This document shows, piece by piece, positions 6,097 to 14,079 of a DNA stretch of 24,700 bases. Location of the stretch: positions 6,568 to 31,267 of the forward strand of contig DPYI01000002.1 in assembly GCA_003545435.1 (NCBI GenBank), in the 5' to 3' direction. Both the position numbers and the translations under genes were made by a program. This DNA comes from Patescibacteria group bacterium. GTDB lineage: Bacteria > Patescibacteriota > Microgenomatia > UBA10105 > UBA927. How positions within the stretch are numbered: the stretch's first letter is position 1; every line of letters starts with the position of its first letter. The notes beneath the pieces were generated by a model. That model did not search any database and was not told the DNA's origin. It saw only the letters and a list, made by a program, of their open reading frames with translations.

Positions 6097-9051
6097 ATGG
6101 CTACCGCTTTGTCAAGGGTTTTTAAAAAACACATTGTTTGTGAGATTATCTGTCTTTTGCTTTTATCGCTTACTCCTCTTTTGTGGCTGAAATCCGGTGA
6201 AGTGGTCATGGGACACGACTCGGGATTCAGGATAAATTTCACTCCTTACTATAAAAGCCTCTTATTTGCCTGGAATCCATCCATGAATTTCGGAATAGAT
6301 TGGCAGCTGTATAAAGGCTTCCTGACAACTCAATTGCCTGAATTTCTGTTCACCGTAGGTACAGGGTCATGGGAAACCGGACAGCGGATGACAATGGTTT
6401 TTTGGTTTTTTGCCGTGCAACTGTCTATGTATGTACTGGTAAGATCCATACGATGGGAAAACAAACACTGGTTATTCAGAATCGGAACGAGCGTGTTTTA
6501 CGCATATAATTTTTTTATTCTTCAGGCATGGTTTATCGTTGAGAGAGCAAAGTTTTCCCTTTATGCGGCACTCCCTATATCAATTTTCCTTTTATATCGC
6601 GTCTTTATTTTAAAAAAATCAATTGTCAAAAATGCGGTTCTTTTCGGGCTCTTGTATTTTTTCTTCAGCGGCGGGGGATCACCGCCTCTGTATGGTGCAA
6701 CGCTCGTTACGTGGATGTGTACCATAGCTCTTTTTACCATCATACTTTGGAAAAAAGAGAACATACGGGGACTTATTTTTTCCGTAAAGACAGCATGTAT
6801 CTTCGGCATCGTATTTGTCAGTATGAATGCGTTTTGGATTATCCCGCAGGCAGGGCTATATATAAACACGTATACAAGCGCTGTAGCTCAGCGTGGAGGT
6901 ATAGACGGACTCATCGCGTGGGAAAGGGAAAATAGTAAAAACGCAGGCATCATAAACCTTCTCCGTTTGGAGGGTATACCGGATTGGTATGAAAATCCGT
7001 ATCATGCGTATGCGAAAAATTATTTGGATAACCCTATTCTAATCGTCAGCAGTTTCATTCCGATAGTTGCAATACTTTTTGGACTCATGCATTCATGGGA
7101 AAAAAAGGTGAAGCATAATCCGGTTATCTATCTTACTTTCATGCTACTATCTGTCGGATTATTTTTTGCCGGCGGATCGCATCCGCCGCTTGGAATTGTG
7201 TTTGAGTATGCCATGCGCCACGTACCGGGATTTGCCATCTTTCGGTCAAGTTTTTACAAATTCGGGCCTCTTGTGTGGTTTTCTGTAATTCTCTTATCTC
7301 TGTATTTCATCGATACAATTATCATGAGTCGTATAAAGATAAAAACCGTACGAGCAGTATTAGGTATTGCAGTTATTTTGGGAATACTCCTGTACCATTA
7401 CCCCTATTTCAAATCTGATTTTTTCCGGTTTTACGGACAGTTTTCGACGAAAGTCCGGGTTCCTGCGTATACAAAAGAAATGGCAGCCTATGTCCACACA
7501 AATACCGATCCATTAGACCGCCTTTTGGTGCTTCCGAAGATTACCTCGAGAGTTTACAACCTGCCGATGGATGCCTATACGTGGAACTTTTTAAGTACAG
7601 ATGTTTTTCCCAGGAACGTCATCAACAGGTCTATTATTGCCAATGACACGCTTTCCACAGATGTGATTCATACGATATATTCAGAATTGCTCTATGGTAC
7701 GAAAGAAAATTTTTTAAGACTCTCCCGCATTGCAGGTATTCGATATATCCTCTGGAGAGAAGATGCATTGTATAATCCTACAATTACTGATGTGACAAAA
7801 GACTTTCAGAAAAAAAGGTTAGCACAATTGTTTTCAAATCCTATCCATACATCAGGGCTTTGGGAACTATATGATATCGAAGATCCCCACATTATTCCTC
7901 TTGTGTGGACTCCTGATACGATTTCCGTGACGGAACAGGCAACAGATAATCCCCTTGACCTATTGCTGACGTCACAATCGCAAAAAATGGCAGTCATCGA
8001 AGGAACAACCTTACCGCAAGATTTTATCCAAGCTGATTGTCTCTATTGTCAGGAGAACGAGTATATGAAAATGGTTTTGGCAACACCGCTTCCCCGGCTT
8101 CGGTTTGAACCGGGGAATCCATTGTTTTCCCTACTCCTCATGAAAGATAAAGAGGCCATTCAGAATGCGGATCCAAATCCGGAGGCGCAATTTAATGCCT
8201 ATATATCCCATACGCAGTTCCTGCTTGCGCTTCTTGATTCACCCGAGAAACCGAAGATGTTTGACCAGGAATCGGTTATCTCAGATCTGAAAAAATCCTT
8301 CCGGACTTCTTTGGATCTCTTGTCAACACTGTCGGGCAGACAGAAAAATGTGTATGCAACACGGCTTCTTCTTTTTACGGATGTTTCAACAGGATTTATA
8401 TCCAAAATGACAGGACTTCCGGATACTCAAAAATCTGACCTGGAGGCATTTTTTCATACATTGAGATCTGAGGCTGAAACATCCGCATGGTTAACTTCTG
8501 ATAAAGCGGACATCAGATATGAGATCCAGACGCAATCAGACGATTCGTATGACGTGCTCATAACAAATATGGATACTCCTCTTCCGCCCATAGAGATTGA
8601 TGGCATCACAGTACAGGATACTCATCAGATTTATATTCCGTCCGGATACCACAGATTACGGGTTATGTCTCCGTTTATAAAATCAGGGACAATACCGCGA
8701 ATTTTTTTCAAAAAAACAGGACACAACACAATTCAGATTCCGGAGATAACTTTTCATAAAATTGATCCTACCCGTTATCGCATAGAAGTGAGAGGAGCAA
8801 AGGAACCGTATGTTTTGGTTTTGAATGAATTGTTTGAGAAAAACTGGAAAGTAAAAATTGAAAGCAGTAACGCTCATCTTGACGAAACCCTTCATGGAAA
8901 AGCCAATGGGTATGCAAATGCATGGTATATTGAAAAAACAGGGGACCATACTATGATAATTTCTTATCAGCCCCAGACATTTTTTCTTATAGGATGCCTT
9001 TGGTCAATAACAGCTATTGCCGGTAGTATGTATGTGTTAATCAAAAAGTAA
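6097..9051 (+). CDS. large GT-C-like membrane protein with C-terminal ectodomain (984 aa)
   Basis: The first ~440 residues carry roughly a dozen hydrophobic helices. TM1 (about 12-31) is followed by GEVVMGHDSGFRINF with an acidic residue (D41) where GT-C enzymes keep their catalytic acid. Further on are GGGSPPLYG and RHVPGFAIFRSSFYKFGPL, a P-G-F-x-x-F-R block shared with the next gene. The C-terminal half is extracytoplasmic. It ends in a YfhO-like unit (LVLNELFEKNWKVKI ... GDHTMIISYQPQ) before a last TM helix and KK. This resembles AftD/DUF3367-type arabinofuranosyltransferases and YfhO-like proteins, which take sugar from polyprenyl phosphate. That link is by motif only. The ATG follows the previous gene by seven bases. 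Confidence 0.72.
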   Translation: MATALSRVFKKHIVCEIICLLLLSLTPLLWLKSGEVVMGHDSGFRINFTPYYKSLLFAWNPSMNFGIDWQLYKGFLTTQLPEFLFTVGTGSWETGQRMTMVFWFFAVQLSMYVLVRSIRWENKHWLFRIGTSVFYAYNFFILQAWFIVERAKFSLYAALPISIFLLYRVFILKKSIVKNAVLFGLLYFFFSGGGSPPLYGATLVTWMCTIALFTIILWKKENIRGLIFSVKTACIFGIVFVSMNAFWIIPQAGLYINTYTSAVAQRGGIDGLIAWERENSKNAGIINLLRLEGIPDWYENPYHAYAKNYLDNPILIVSSFIPIVAILFGLMHSWEKKVKHNPVIYLTFMLLSVGLFFAGGSHPPLGIVFEYAMRHVPGFAIFRSSFYKFGPLVWFSVILLSLYFIDTIIMSRIKIKTVRAVLGIAVILGILLYHYPYFKSDFFRFYGQFSTKVRVPAYTKEMAAYVHTNTDPLDRLLVLPKITSRVYNLPMDAYTWNFLSTDVFPRNVINRSIIANDTLSTDVIHTIYSELLYGTKENFLRLSRIAGIRYILWREDALYNPTITDVTKDFQKKRLAQLFSNPIHTSGLWELYDIEDPHIIPLVWTPDTISVTEQATDNPLDLLLTSQSQKMAVIEGTTLPQDFIQADCLYCQENEYMKMVLATPLPRLRFEPGNPLFSLLLMKDKEAIQNADPNPEAQFNAYISHTQFLLALLDSPEKPKMFDQESVISDLKKSFRTSLDLLSTLSGRQKNVYATRLLLFTDVSTGFISKMTGLPDTQKSDLEAFFHTLRSEAETSAWLTSDKADIRYEIQTQSDDSYDVLITNMDTPLPPIEIDGITVQDTHQIYIPSGYHRLRVMSPFIKSGTIPRIFFKKTGHNTIQIPEITFHKIDPTRYRIEVRGAKEPYVLVLNELFEKNWKVKIESSNAHLDETLHGKANGYANAWYIEKTGDHTMIISYQPQTFFLIGCLWSITAIAGSMYVLIKK

Positions 9052-9054
9052 TCT

Positions 9055-10815
9055 ATGGGAGCGTGGTACTTTGCATCAGGAGATCTTGATTTTTTTTGGC
9101 CGGAACAAATTCAAGCTCTATCATGGTTTCCGAACCTTTGGCGGACTGATATTGGATTAGGTAAATCCGTCATCCAGAGTTTATGGCTGGATTATCCATT
9201 TCGTCTTTTTCTAAAAGCCCTTTTTTCATTGGGTATTTCGTGGTTTTTTATTGAAAAGATCCTTTGGTTGGGAGTTTTATCTTTAGGTATCTATGCATCA
9301 TACCGACTGGCTAAATATCTTTTTTCGCGTGCCAGATGTTTTCTCCTTACACCTATTTTGTATATAGGAAACACATACGCGCTTCTACTTTTTGGCGGAG
9401 GACAGCTGGGAGTAGCATTCGCATACAGTGTATCACCGCTTGTTTTATTAACTTTTATTCAATATATCGATAATTATAATGATGTACGATCTTTGATAAA
9501 GAACGGGTTATGGTTTGCGCTTCTTATATGTTTTGATATTCGGCTTGCTTTTCTTATTCTTTGTACTGCTGTTTTTTATTTTTTGATGAAGATGTTTACG
9601 TACCGCAGGGCGTTTCCACGGTTTTGGATCCGGCTTACACGCATATTTTTCATTCCTTTGGTAGTTGCCGCGAGTATCCATCCGTACTGGATTTTACCGA
9701 CAGTTATTCAGTTGCAAAGTATATCCCAGATAGGAGAACAATTTACAAACAGCGGCATGCTACGATTTTTGAGTGTTGCTGATTTTTCCCATGCCATTTC
9801 TTTATTGCATCCGAACTGGCCGGAAAATCTGTTCGGAAAAGTATATTTTTTGCACCCGGAATTCCTTGTATTGCCGATCGTGGCTTTTTCTTCGCTGCTT
9901 TTTATTGATAAGACACATAGGACAAATACGATGAATAAGACAAAAATATTTTTTTTTGCTCTTCTTGCGTTATTCGGAGCTTTTTTTGCAAAAGGTGTTC
10001 AGGAGCCGTTTGGAGGACTCTATTTGTGGCTTTTTACCCACGTACCCGGATTTGTTATGTTTCGGGATCCGACAAAATTTTATCTCCTTATTGCCTTATC
10101 TTTTTCCGTTCTTATTCCATATTCACTGACCAAGATCTATGACGTTGTTTATTCTCGATGTCAAACATCTAAAACGTATTATTCCAAACGGATAGGTACT
10201 ATCGTAACAGTAATTCTTTATACGTCTTTTTTTATTTTTTGGTCGGGGACTATGCGTCAGATTTTTGTTGGAGGTTTATCAGGTAATTTCAAACCTCAGC
10301 AGGTTCCCAATGAATATGTACGACTTAAAAATATGCTCGTATCCGACGCTCAATCATCAAGGACGCTTTGGCTTCCAACCATGGAAAAGTTTGCATACTA
10401 TTCGACGCTTCATCCCTATGTTACAAAAGATACGATATTTCCCGGTTTGTCGGATACCAACTTACTGGATTTTGTTTCCAGTCAATCATTCTACGATGCA
10501 TTGTCTGATTATGGTGTCAGATATGTCATCGTGCCGATAGATACGGAGAAGCGGATATTTCTGTCTGATTACACATTTGACCCATTAATACGCGAAAGAC
10601 TCATATCTGCCTTGTCCCAGACACGATTACAAAAAATCCCTGAATATTCTGACATCGCTGTATTTGAAAATCCGTTTTTTATGTTTCACCTGGAGATACC
10701 TTCGTATGTTGGGCAACAAGAATACTGGTCAAAGATCGGAGTCATCCTCAGTATTGCCTGTGGAATAATCTGCATGATATTCCTTTTTTTTAATAGGGAA
10801 AACTATGGTAAGTAA
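9055..10815 (+). CDS. GT-C-like membrane protein (586 aa), N-terminal helix apparently absent
   Basis: A polytopic protein with about ten helices to residue ~400, a soluble extracytoplasmic part (about 405-560) and a last TM helix. It is related in plan to its upstream neighbour: FASGDLDFFWPEQIQ (7-21) matches the acidic first loop, and THVPGFVMFRDPTKFYLL matches the P-G-F-x-x-F-R block, both as in AftD/DUF3367-like GT-C proteins. It begins directly with the first-loop sequence, without the N-terminal TM helix that precedes the loop in the 984-aa protein. Its ATG is in the same frame as the upstream gene, separated only by TAA and one serine codon. The 3' end overlaps the next gene by 11 bases. 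It is probably a lipid-linked-sugar-dependent transferase; the substrate is unknown. Confidence 0.68.
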   Translation: MGAWYFASGDLDFFWPEQIQALSWFPNLWRTDIGLGKSVIQSLWLDYPFRLFLKALFSLGISWFFIEKILWLGVLSLGIYASYRLAKYLFSRARCFLLTPILYIGNTYALLLFGGGQLGVAFAYSVSPLVLLTFIQYIDNYNDVRSLIKNGLWFALLICFDIRLAFLILCTAVFYFLMKMFTYRRAFPRFWIRLTRIFFIPLVVAASIHPYWILPTVIQLQSISQIGEQFTNSGMLRFLSVADFSHAISLLHPNWPENLFGKVYFLHPEFLVLPIVAFSSLLFIDKTHRTNTMNKTKIFFFALLALFGAFFAKGVQEPFGGLYLWLFTHVPGFVMFRDPTKFYLLIALSFSVLIPYSLTKIYDVVYSRCQTSKTYYSKRIGTIVTVILYTSFFIFWSGTMRQIFVGGLSGNFKPQQVPNEYVRLKNMLVSDAQSSRTLWLPTMEKFAYYSTLHPYVTKDTIFPGLSDTNLLDFVSSQSFYDALSDYGVRYVIVPIDTEKRIFLSDYTFDPLIRERLISALSQTRLQKIPEYSDIAVFENPFFMFHLEIPSYVGQQEYWSKIGVILSIACGIICMIFLFFNRENYGK

Positions 10816-12694
10816 TGTATTTTTAATATCTCTCTTTGCTCTTTACTCCCTCGTAACATATTGGCTAGGATTTTGTATTATTCAGAAGTTGATGAAAGAT
10901 TCTCCGATAGTGTTTCGATTCACAGCGGCATATCTTATCGGAGTCGGAGTCAGTATTCCCCTTACATATCTTTTCTCATGCCTGTTATCCGTATGGTCGA
11001 GCGAGCCTATCCTTTGGGGAACAATCGCGACACTCATGCTGTGCTTTATATTATTAATTTTTTTCAAAAAGATTCCTGTTTTCCCACAATCGATATCCGG
11101 AAAAAATCTATCACTATCTGATATATTCCTTGTCATTTTTAGCTTCGCGTTTAGTTTTTGGATGATGGGAAAATCGTTCCGGGGTAGTCCGGACGGACAA
11201 TTGTTTGTGGCCGGCAATGCGGTTTTTGATTTTGGACACATGGTGGGAATTATCCGTTCCATATCCTGGGGCAGTAATATTCCCATTATGTCTCCGTTTT
11301 TTGCCGGAGAACCGTTTCTGTACCACTTTTTCTTTCCGTTCTGGATAGCTCTTTGGGAGTATTTCGGAATTCCTATAGTACCAGCAGTCACTATCCCGAG
11401 CTCTTTTTCATTTGCCTCGCTTCTTATCATGATTTACTACGTTGCGCAGATGATAGGCAAAAGGGGGAAGCTTGTCGGATGGCTTGCAGTCTTTTTGACT
11501 TTAACCCATAGCACTCTCACGTTCTGGCATCTGCTTTTTCGGAAAGGGATTTCTTTGCAGTTTTTACAGGATATATGGCGTCTGCCTTCGTATCCATTTG
11601 CAGGGCCGTTTGACGGATCCGTCATTTCCATTTTTACGACCCTTAATCCGTATGTCAACCAGCGGCATCTTGCATATGCTGCAGCGTGCGGGATACTCCT
11701 CATTGTGCTTGTTGGCCGGCTCACAGAGGAAAAACGGCTGAATGTGAAAACAGGCGCTTTGGTTGGCAGCATAGCAGGATTGTTGTTTTTCTGGAATATT
11801 ACTGTGAGTCTTTTGACAGGACTGTATATCATTATGTTATTTTTACTGAAAAAAACTCCAAAAACTATAGGCGTGTTTGTTCTTTGCAGTATCGGAGTGA
11901 TAACCGTCTATTTTCTTCCGTTTTTCCCGCATTGGAATACCGTACTACGTTTTTTGGAGCTTTTCTACAAAAGCAGGATACTCATTTCACCAGCGGAGTC
12001 TTATCAATGGTCATGGATTCGGTATTTCTGGGAAAATCTGGGGATTCTGCCCATTGTCGCATTATTTGGATTTTTCATCCTGCCGAAAAAATTCCGATAC
12101 TTTTTTTTGCCGTCAATCGGGATGGTGCTTATTCTTTGTTTTTTCGCAGTTTTTCAAAAAACAGGCTTTGATCAGAAATTTTTCTCATTTTCCATCATCT
12201 GGATAAACATACTTGCGGCAATCGCCCTTGCTGGATTGTGGAAAAAAGGCTGGCTGCTGCGGATCATGATGGTGGTACTCATCTGTATTCTTACCGTATC
12301 GGGAGCAGCGGACCTTATGGTGATAAAGAATGATTTTGCATTCCCTTTGGTTTCCAAGGATCTTATTCCTGTGCTGTTCTGGGTTAAAAACAACACTCCG
12401 AAAGATGCCGTCTTTGTATCGTATGCGGATATCATTGATCCGGTCGCTTTAGCGGGACGGAAAAACTACTACGGATTTTTCGGAAACGCCGGATCAACTG
12501 ACCGTTCACTTGCCGTAAAGGATGTGTATGCAGGGGATGTGAAAACAGCGCGCATATTAGGCGTATCGTATATTTTAGCACCGAAAGGAAAAAAAAGCGA
12601 CTTCCCGTATGCCGTGGATGCACTGTATTTCCAGGAGCATGCAATGAACGTGTATGAGGACGGAAACTTCGTCATTTACAGTGTGGTAAAATAA
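10805..12694 (+). CDS. polytopic GT-C-like membrane protein (629 aa)
   Basis: About 13 hydrophobic segments. After three to four helices comes a loop with GSPDGQLFVAGNAVFDFGHM and then PFFAGEPFLYHFFFPFW. A D-x-x-H followed by YHFFFPF recalls DUF2298-like and other GT-C membrane proteins. The C-terminal ~110 residues are outside the membrane: FWVKNNTPKDAVFVSYAD, ALAGRKNYYGFFG, then VSYILAPKG. The N-N-T-P-K-D-A-V-F and L-A-G-R-x-x-Y-x-G pair is common in the periplasmic tails of GT-C mannosyl/glycosyltransferase-like proteins. The start overlaps the end of the previous gene and lacks a Shine-Dalgarno signal. An extracytoplasmic glycosyltransferase using polyprenyl-phosphate sugars is the best guess. 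The exact family is uncertain. Confidence 0.65.
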   Translation: MVSNVFLISLFALYSLVTYWLGFCIIQKLMKDSPIVFRFTAAYLIGVGVSIPLTYLFSCLLSVWSSEPILWGTIATLMLCFILLIFFKKIPVFPQSISGKNLSLSDIFLVIFSFAFSFWMMGKSFRGSPDGQLFVAGNAVFDFGHMVGIIRSISWGSNIPIMSPFFAGEPFLYHFFFPFWIALWEYFGIPIVPAVTIPSSFSFASLLIMIYYVAQMIGKRGKLVGWLAVFLTLTHSTLTFWHLLFRKGISLQFLQDIWRLPSYPFAGPFDGSVISIFTTLNPYVNQRHLAYAAACGILLIVLVGRLTEEKRLNVKTGALVGSIAGLLFFWNITVSLLTGLYIIMLFLLKKTPKTIGVFVLCSIGVITVYFLPFFPHWNTVLRFLELFYKSRILISPAESYQWSWIRYFWENLGILPIVALFGFFILPKKFRYFFLPSIGMVLILCFFAVFQKTGFDQKFFSFSIIWINILAAIALAGLWKKGWLLRIMMVVLICILTVSGAADLMVIKNDFAFPLVSKDLIPVLFWVKNNTPKDAVFVSYADIIDPVALAGRKNYYGFFGNAGSTDRSLAVKDVYAGDVKTARILGVSYILAPKGKKSDFPYAVDALYFQEHAMNVYEDGNFVIYSVVK

Positions 12695-12699
12695 ATAGT

Positions 12700-13650
12700 A
12701 TGAAAAGCCCGAAGCATAAAGTCAGCGTCGTGACCGGGGGGGCCGGATTTATCGGATCACACCTTTGCGATAGCCTGATAGCGCTAGGTCATCAGGTTTT
12801 TGCATTGGATAATCTCCTTACCGGAAGTGAATCGAATATTGAACACCTTGCGTCTCATCCGCTATTTACCTTCGTACGGTACGATGTAACCCATGAGATG
12901 CCTATTATGCCCGATGTTCATTATGTTTTTCACCTGGCATCTCCAGCGTCAGTACCGGATTATCAAAAGTATAGTGAGGAAACGGCATTGGTTAATTCTG
13001 TCGGAACAAGAAATCTTCTGAAGTTCACACGGGCATACAGGGCACAATTCCTTTATGCGTCAACGTCCGAAGTATACGGAAGCCCCCTGGAGCATCCGCA
13101 GAAGGAAACGTATTGGGGCAACGTGAACCCGAACGGCGTCCGCTCCTGTTATGACGAGTCCAAGCGGTTCGGCGAGATGATGACCATGCTGTATGTCAGA
13201 AAATACGGACTGGACGCACGGATTGTCCGCATTTTCAATACCTACGGACCAAGGATGCGCAAAGACGACGGCCGGGTTGTTTCCAATCTCATCAACCAAG
13301 CTCTTTCAAGTTTGGCAATGACCGTCTACGGAGGCGGATCGCAGACCCGGTCTTTTTGTTACGTTTCCGATCTGGTTGACGGAATTCTACGGGCTATGCT
13401 TTCTCCGAAGACAAACGGAGAAGTCATAAATCTCGGAAATCCGGAAGAGTATACAATGATTGAATTGGCCAAAAAAATACAGGCAATGACAAAAACAACA
13501 TCAGAGATTGTATTTAACCCGCTTCCTGAAGATGATCCGGATAGACGGAAACCGGATATCTCGAAAGCAAAAACACTTTTAGGATGGAAACCGACCGTCA
13601 GCGTGAATGACGGCCTAAAGAAAACCATTGAATATTACAGAAATAGTTGA
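12700..13650 (+). CDS. uxs: UDP-glucuronate decarboxylase (UDP-xylose synthase)
   Basis: A 316-aa extended short-chain dehydrogenase. It shows the NAD-binding GGAGFIG (13-19) with D37 after strand 2, LYASTSEVYGSPLEHP (118-133), YWGNVNPNGVRSCYDESKR (138-156) containing the Y151-x-x-x-K155 catalytic pair, RIFNTYGPRM, and RSFCYVSDLVDG. The combination STSEVYG, YWGNVNPxGxRSCYDExKR and SFCYVSDLVDG separates UDP-glucuronate decarboxylases from dTDP-glucose dehydratases and GalE-type epimerases. It oxidises, decarboxylates and re-reduces UDP-glucuronate to UDP-xylose in the cytoplasm. No UDP-glucose dehydrogenase is in the window, so UDP-glucuronate must come from elsewhere. With GalE it forms the sugar-nucleotide part of the cluster, suggesting xylose (or arabinose after 4-epimerisation) in the product. 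A Shine-Dalgarno sequence is not evident. Confidence 0.9.
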   Translation: MKSPKHKVSVVTGGAGFIGSHLCDSLIALGHQVFALDNLLTGSESNIEHLASHPLFTFVRYDVTHEMPIMPDVHYVFHLASPASVPDYQKYSEETALVNSVGTRNLLKFTRAYRAQFLYASTSEVYGSPLEHPQKETYWGNVNPNGVRSCYDESKRFGEMMTMLYVRKYGLDARIVRIFNTYGPRMRKDDGRVVSNLINQALSSLAMTVYGGGSQTRSFCYVSDLVDGILRAMLSPKTNGEVINLGNPEEYTMIELAKKIQAMTKTTSEIVFNPLPEDDPDRRKPDISKAKTLLGWKPTVSVNDGLKKTIEYYRNS

Positions 13651-13697
13651 TGGTCAATAGTTCATAGTGTAAGTATTCGGTCTTTTCTGGTGGAGTT

Positions 13698-13777
13698 GTC
13701 ATTGCGATCCCGCCTTGGGCGGGAGAAGCAATCTCTATAATAAAGATCGCCGCGCCCTTTCAGGACTCGCGATGACA
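13698..13777. repeat. 80-bp palindromic REP/MITE-like element
   Basis: Ends are TGTCATTGCGA (13698-13708) and TCGCGATGACA (13767-13777), an inverted repeat with one mismatch in 11. Inside are a perfect hairpin CCCGCC-TTG-GGCGGG (13709-13723) and a second inner pair, GCAATCT (13728-13734) against AGATCGC (13744-13750). No transposase is present. The element is far more GC-rich than the sequence around it. From general knowledge, short palindromes of the form TCATTGCGA...GCAATCTC...GATTGC...CGATGACA are scattered in many candidate-phylum and other environmental genomes. It lies after the uxs stop and just upstream of the 75-aa gene, so it could end transcription, stabilise mRNA or be a passive mobile repeat. 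Confidence 0.8.
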
Positions 13778-13804
13778 GATTGTGTAAGTCATGAAGTATT
13801 AAGT

Positions 13805-14032
13805 ATGAAAATACAAGACTTAATGTTTATTAGTGTAGTACTTGCATTATTGGTTATTCAGAAGAGTAAATGGTTTTTATATATGGGACTGGCCTGTTTT
13901 GCATTGGCAATTCCGTTGTTTGCAAAGTGGATTTTTTTCACAGGAGAGCGGCTGACGTGGTACGGGGCTGGATTCTTGCTTATAGCAGTAATAATCCAAG
14001 TTTTTCAAGTTCATAAAGTTGAAAGTTCATAA
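13805..14032 (+). CDS. small conserved-type membrane protein, unknown function (75 aa)
   Basis: 75 aa with three hydrophobic segments at about 6-19, 22-45 and 50-69, and FFTGERLTWYGAGFLL at the last two. I chose the ATG at 13805. An in-frame TTG at 13715 would add 30 residues, but those are translated from the palindromic repeat and are not protein-like. The C-terminal tail (QVHKVESS) is encoded by AAGTTCAT-type repeat words that continue past the stop, so the repeat has shaped the coding end. It resembles small hypothetical membrane proteins I associate with Microgenomates, but I cannot name a family. It sits between uxs and galE, possibly inserted together with the repeats. The function is unknown. 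Confidence 0.6.
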   Translation: MKIQDLMFISVVLALLVIQKSKWFLYMGLACFALAIPLFAKWIFFTGERLTWYGAGFLLIAVIIQVFQVHKVESS

Positions 14033-14069
14033 TGAATAATTACTAAAAAACTTTATAACTTTATAACTT
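14007..14069. repeat. AT-rich imperfect inverted repeat between the 75-aa gene and galE
   Basis: The left arm 14007-14027 (AAGTTCATAAAGTTGAAAGTT) can pair with the right arm 14049-14069. Nineteen base pairs form in three blocks (5, 8 and 6), with a one-base bulge, a small internal loop and a 21-base terminal loop. The right arm is itself part of an 8-bp tandem array (AACTTTAT, AACTTTAT, AACTTTTT, 14049-14072) that runs to eight bases before the galE ATG. The left arm covers the end of the 75-aa coding sequence. It could be a weak terminator or translation control, or only the by-product of a low-complexity repeat. Confidence 0.7.
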
Positions 14070-14079
14070 TTTAACTCAT

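Noticed and set aside
10882..11430. Long minus-strand open frame (182 codons) opposite the 629-aa membrane protein
   Set aside because: It is antisense to a well-supported gene, has no recognisable domain, and its composition mirrors the codons of the sense gene.
13715..13804. In-frame TTG start that would extend the 75-aa membrane protein by 30 residues
   Set aside because: The added residues are translated from the palindromic repeat and look random. The ATG at 13805 begins directly before the first hydrophobic helix.
14007..14075. Intrinsic (rho-independent) terminator before galE
   Set aside because: The stem is almost entirely A-T with bulges, and the following T run is short and broken. 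A repeat-derived hairpin is a safer description.
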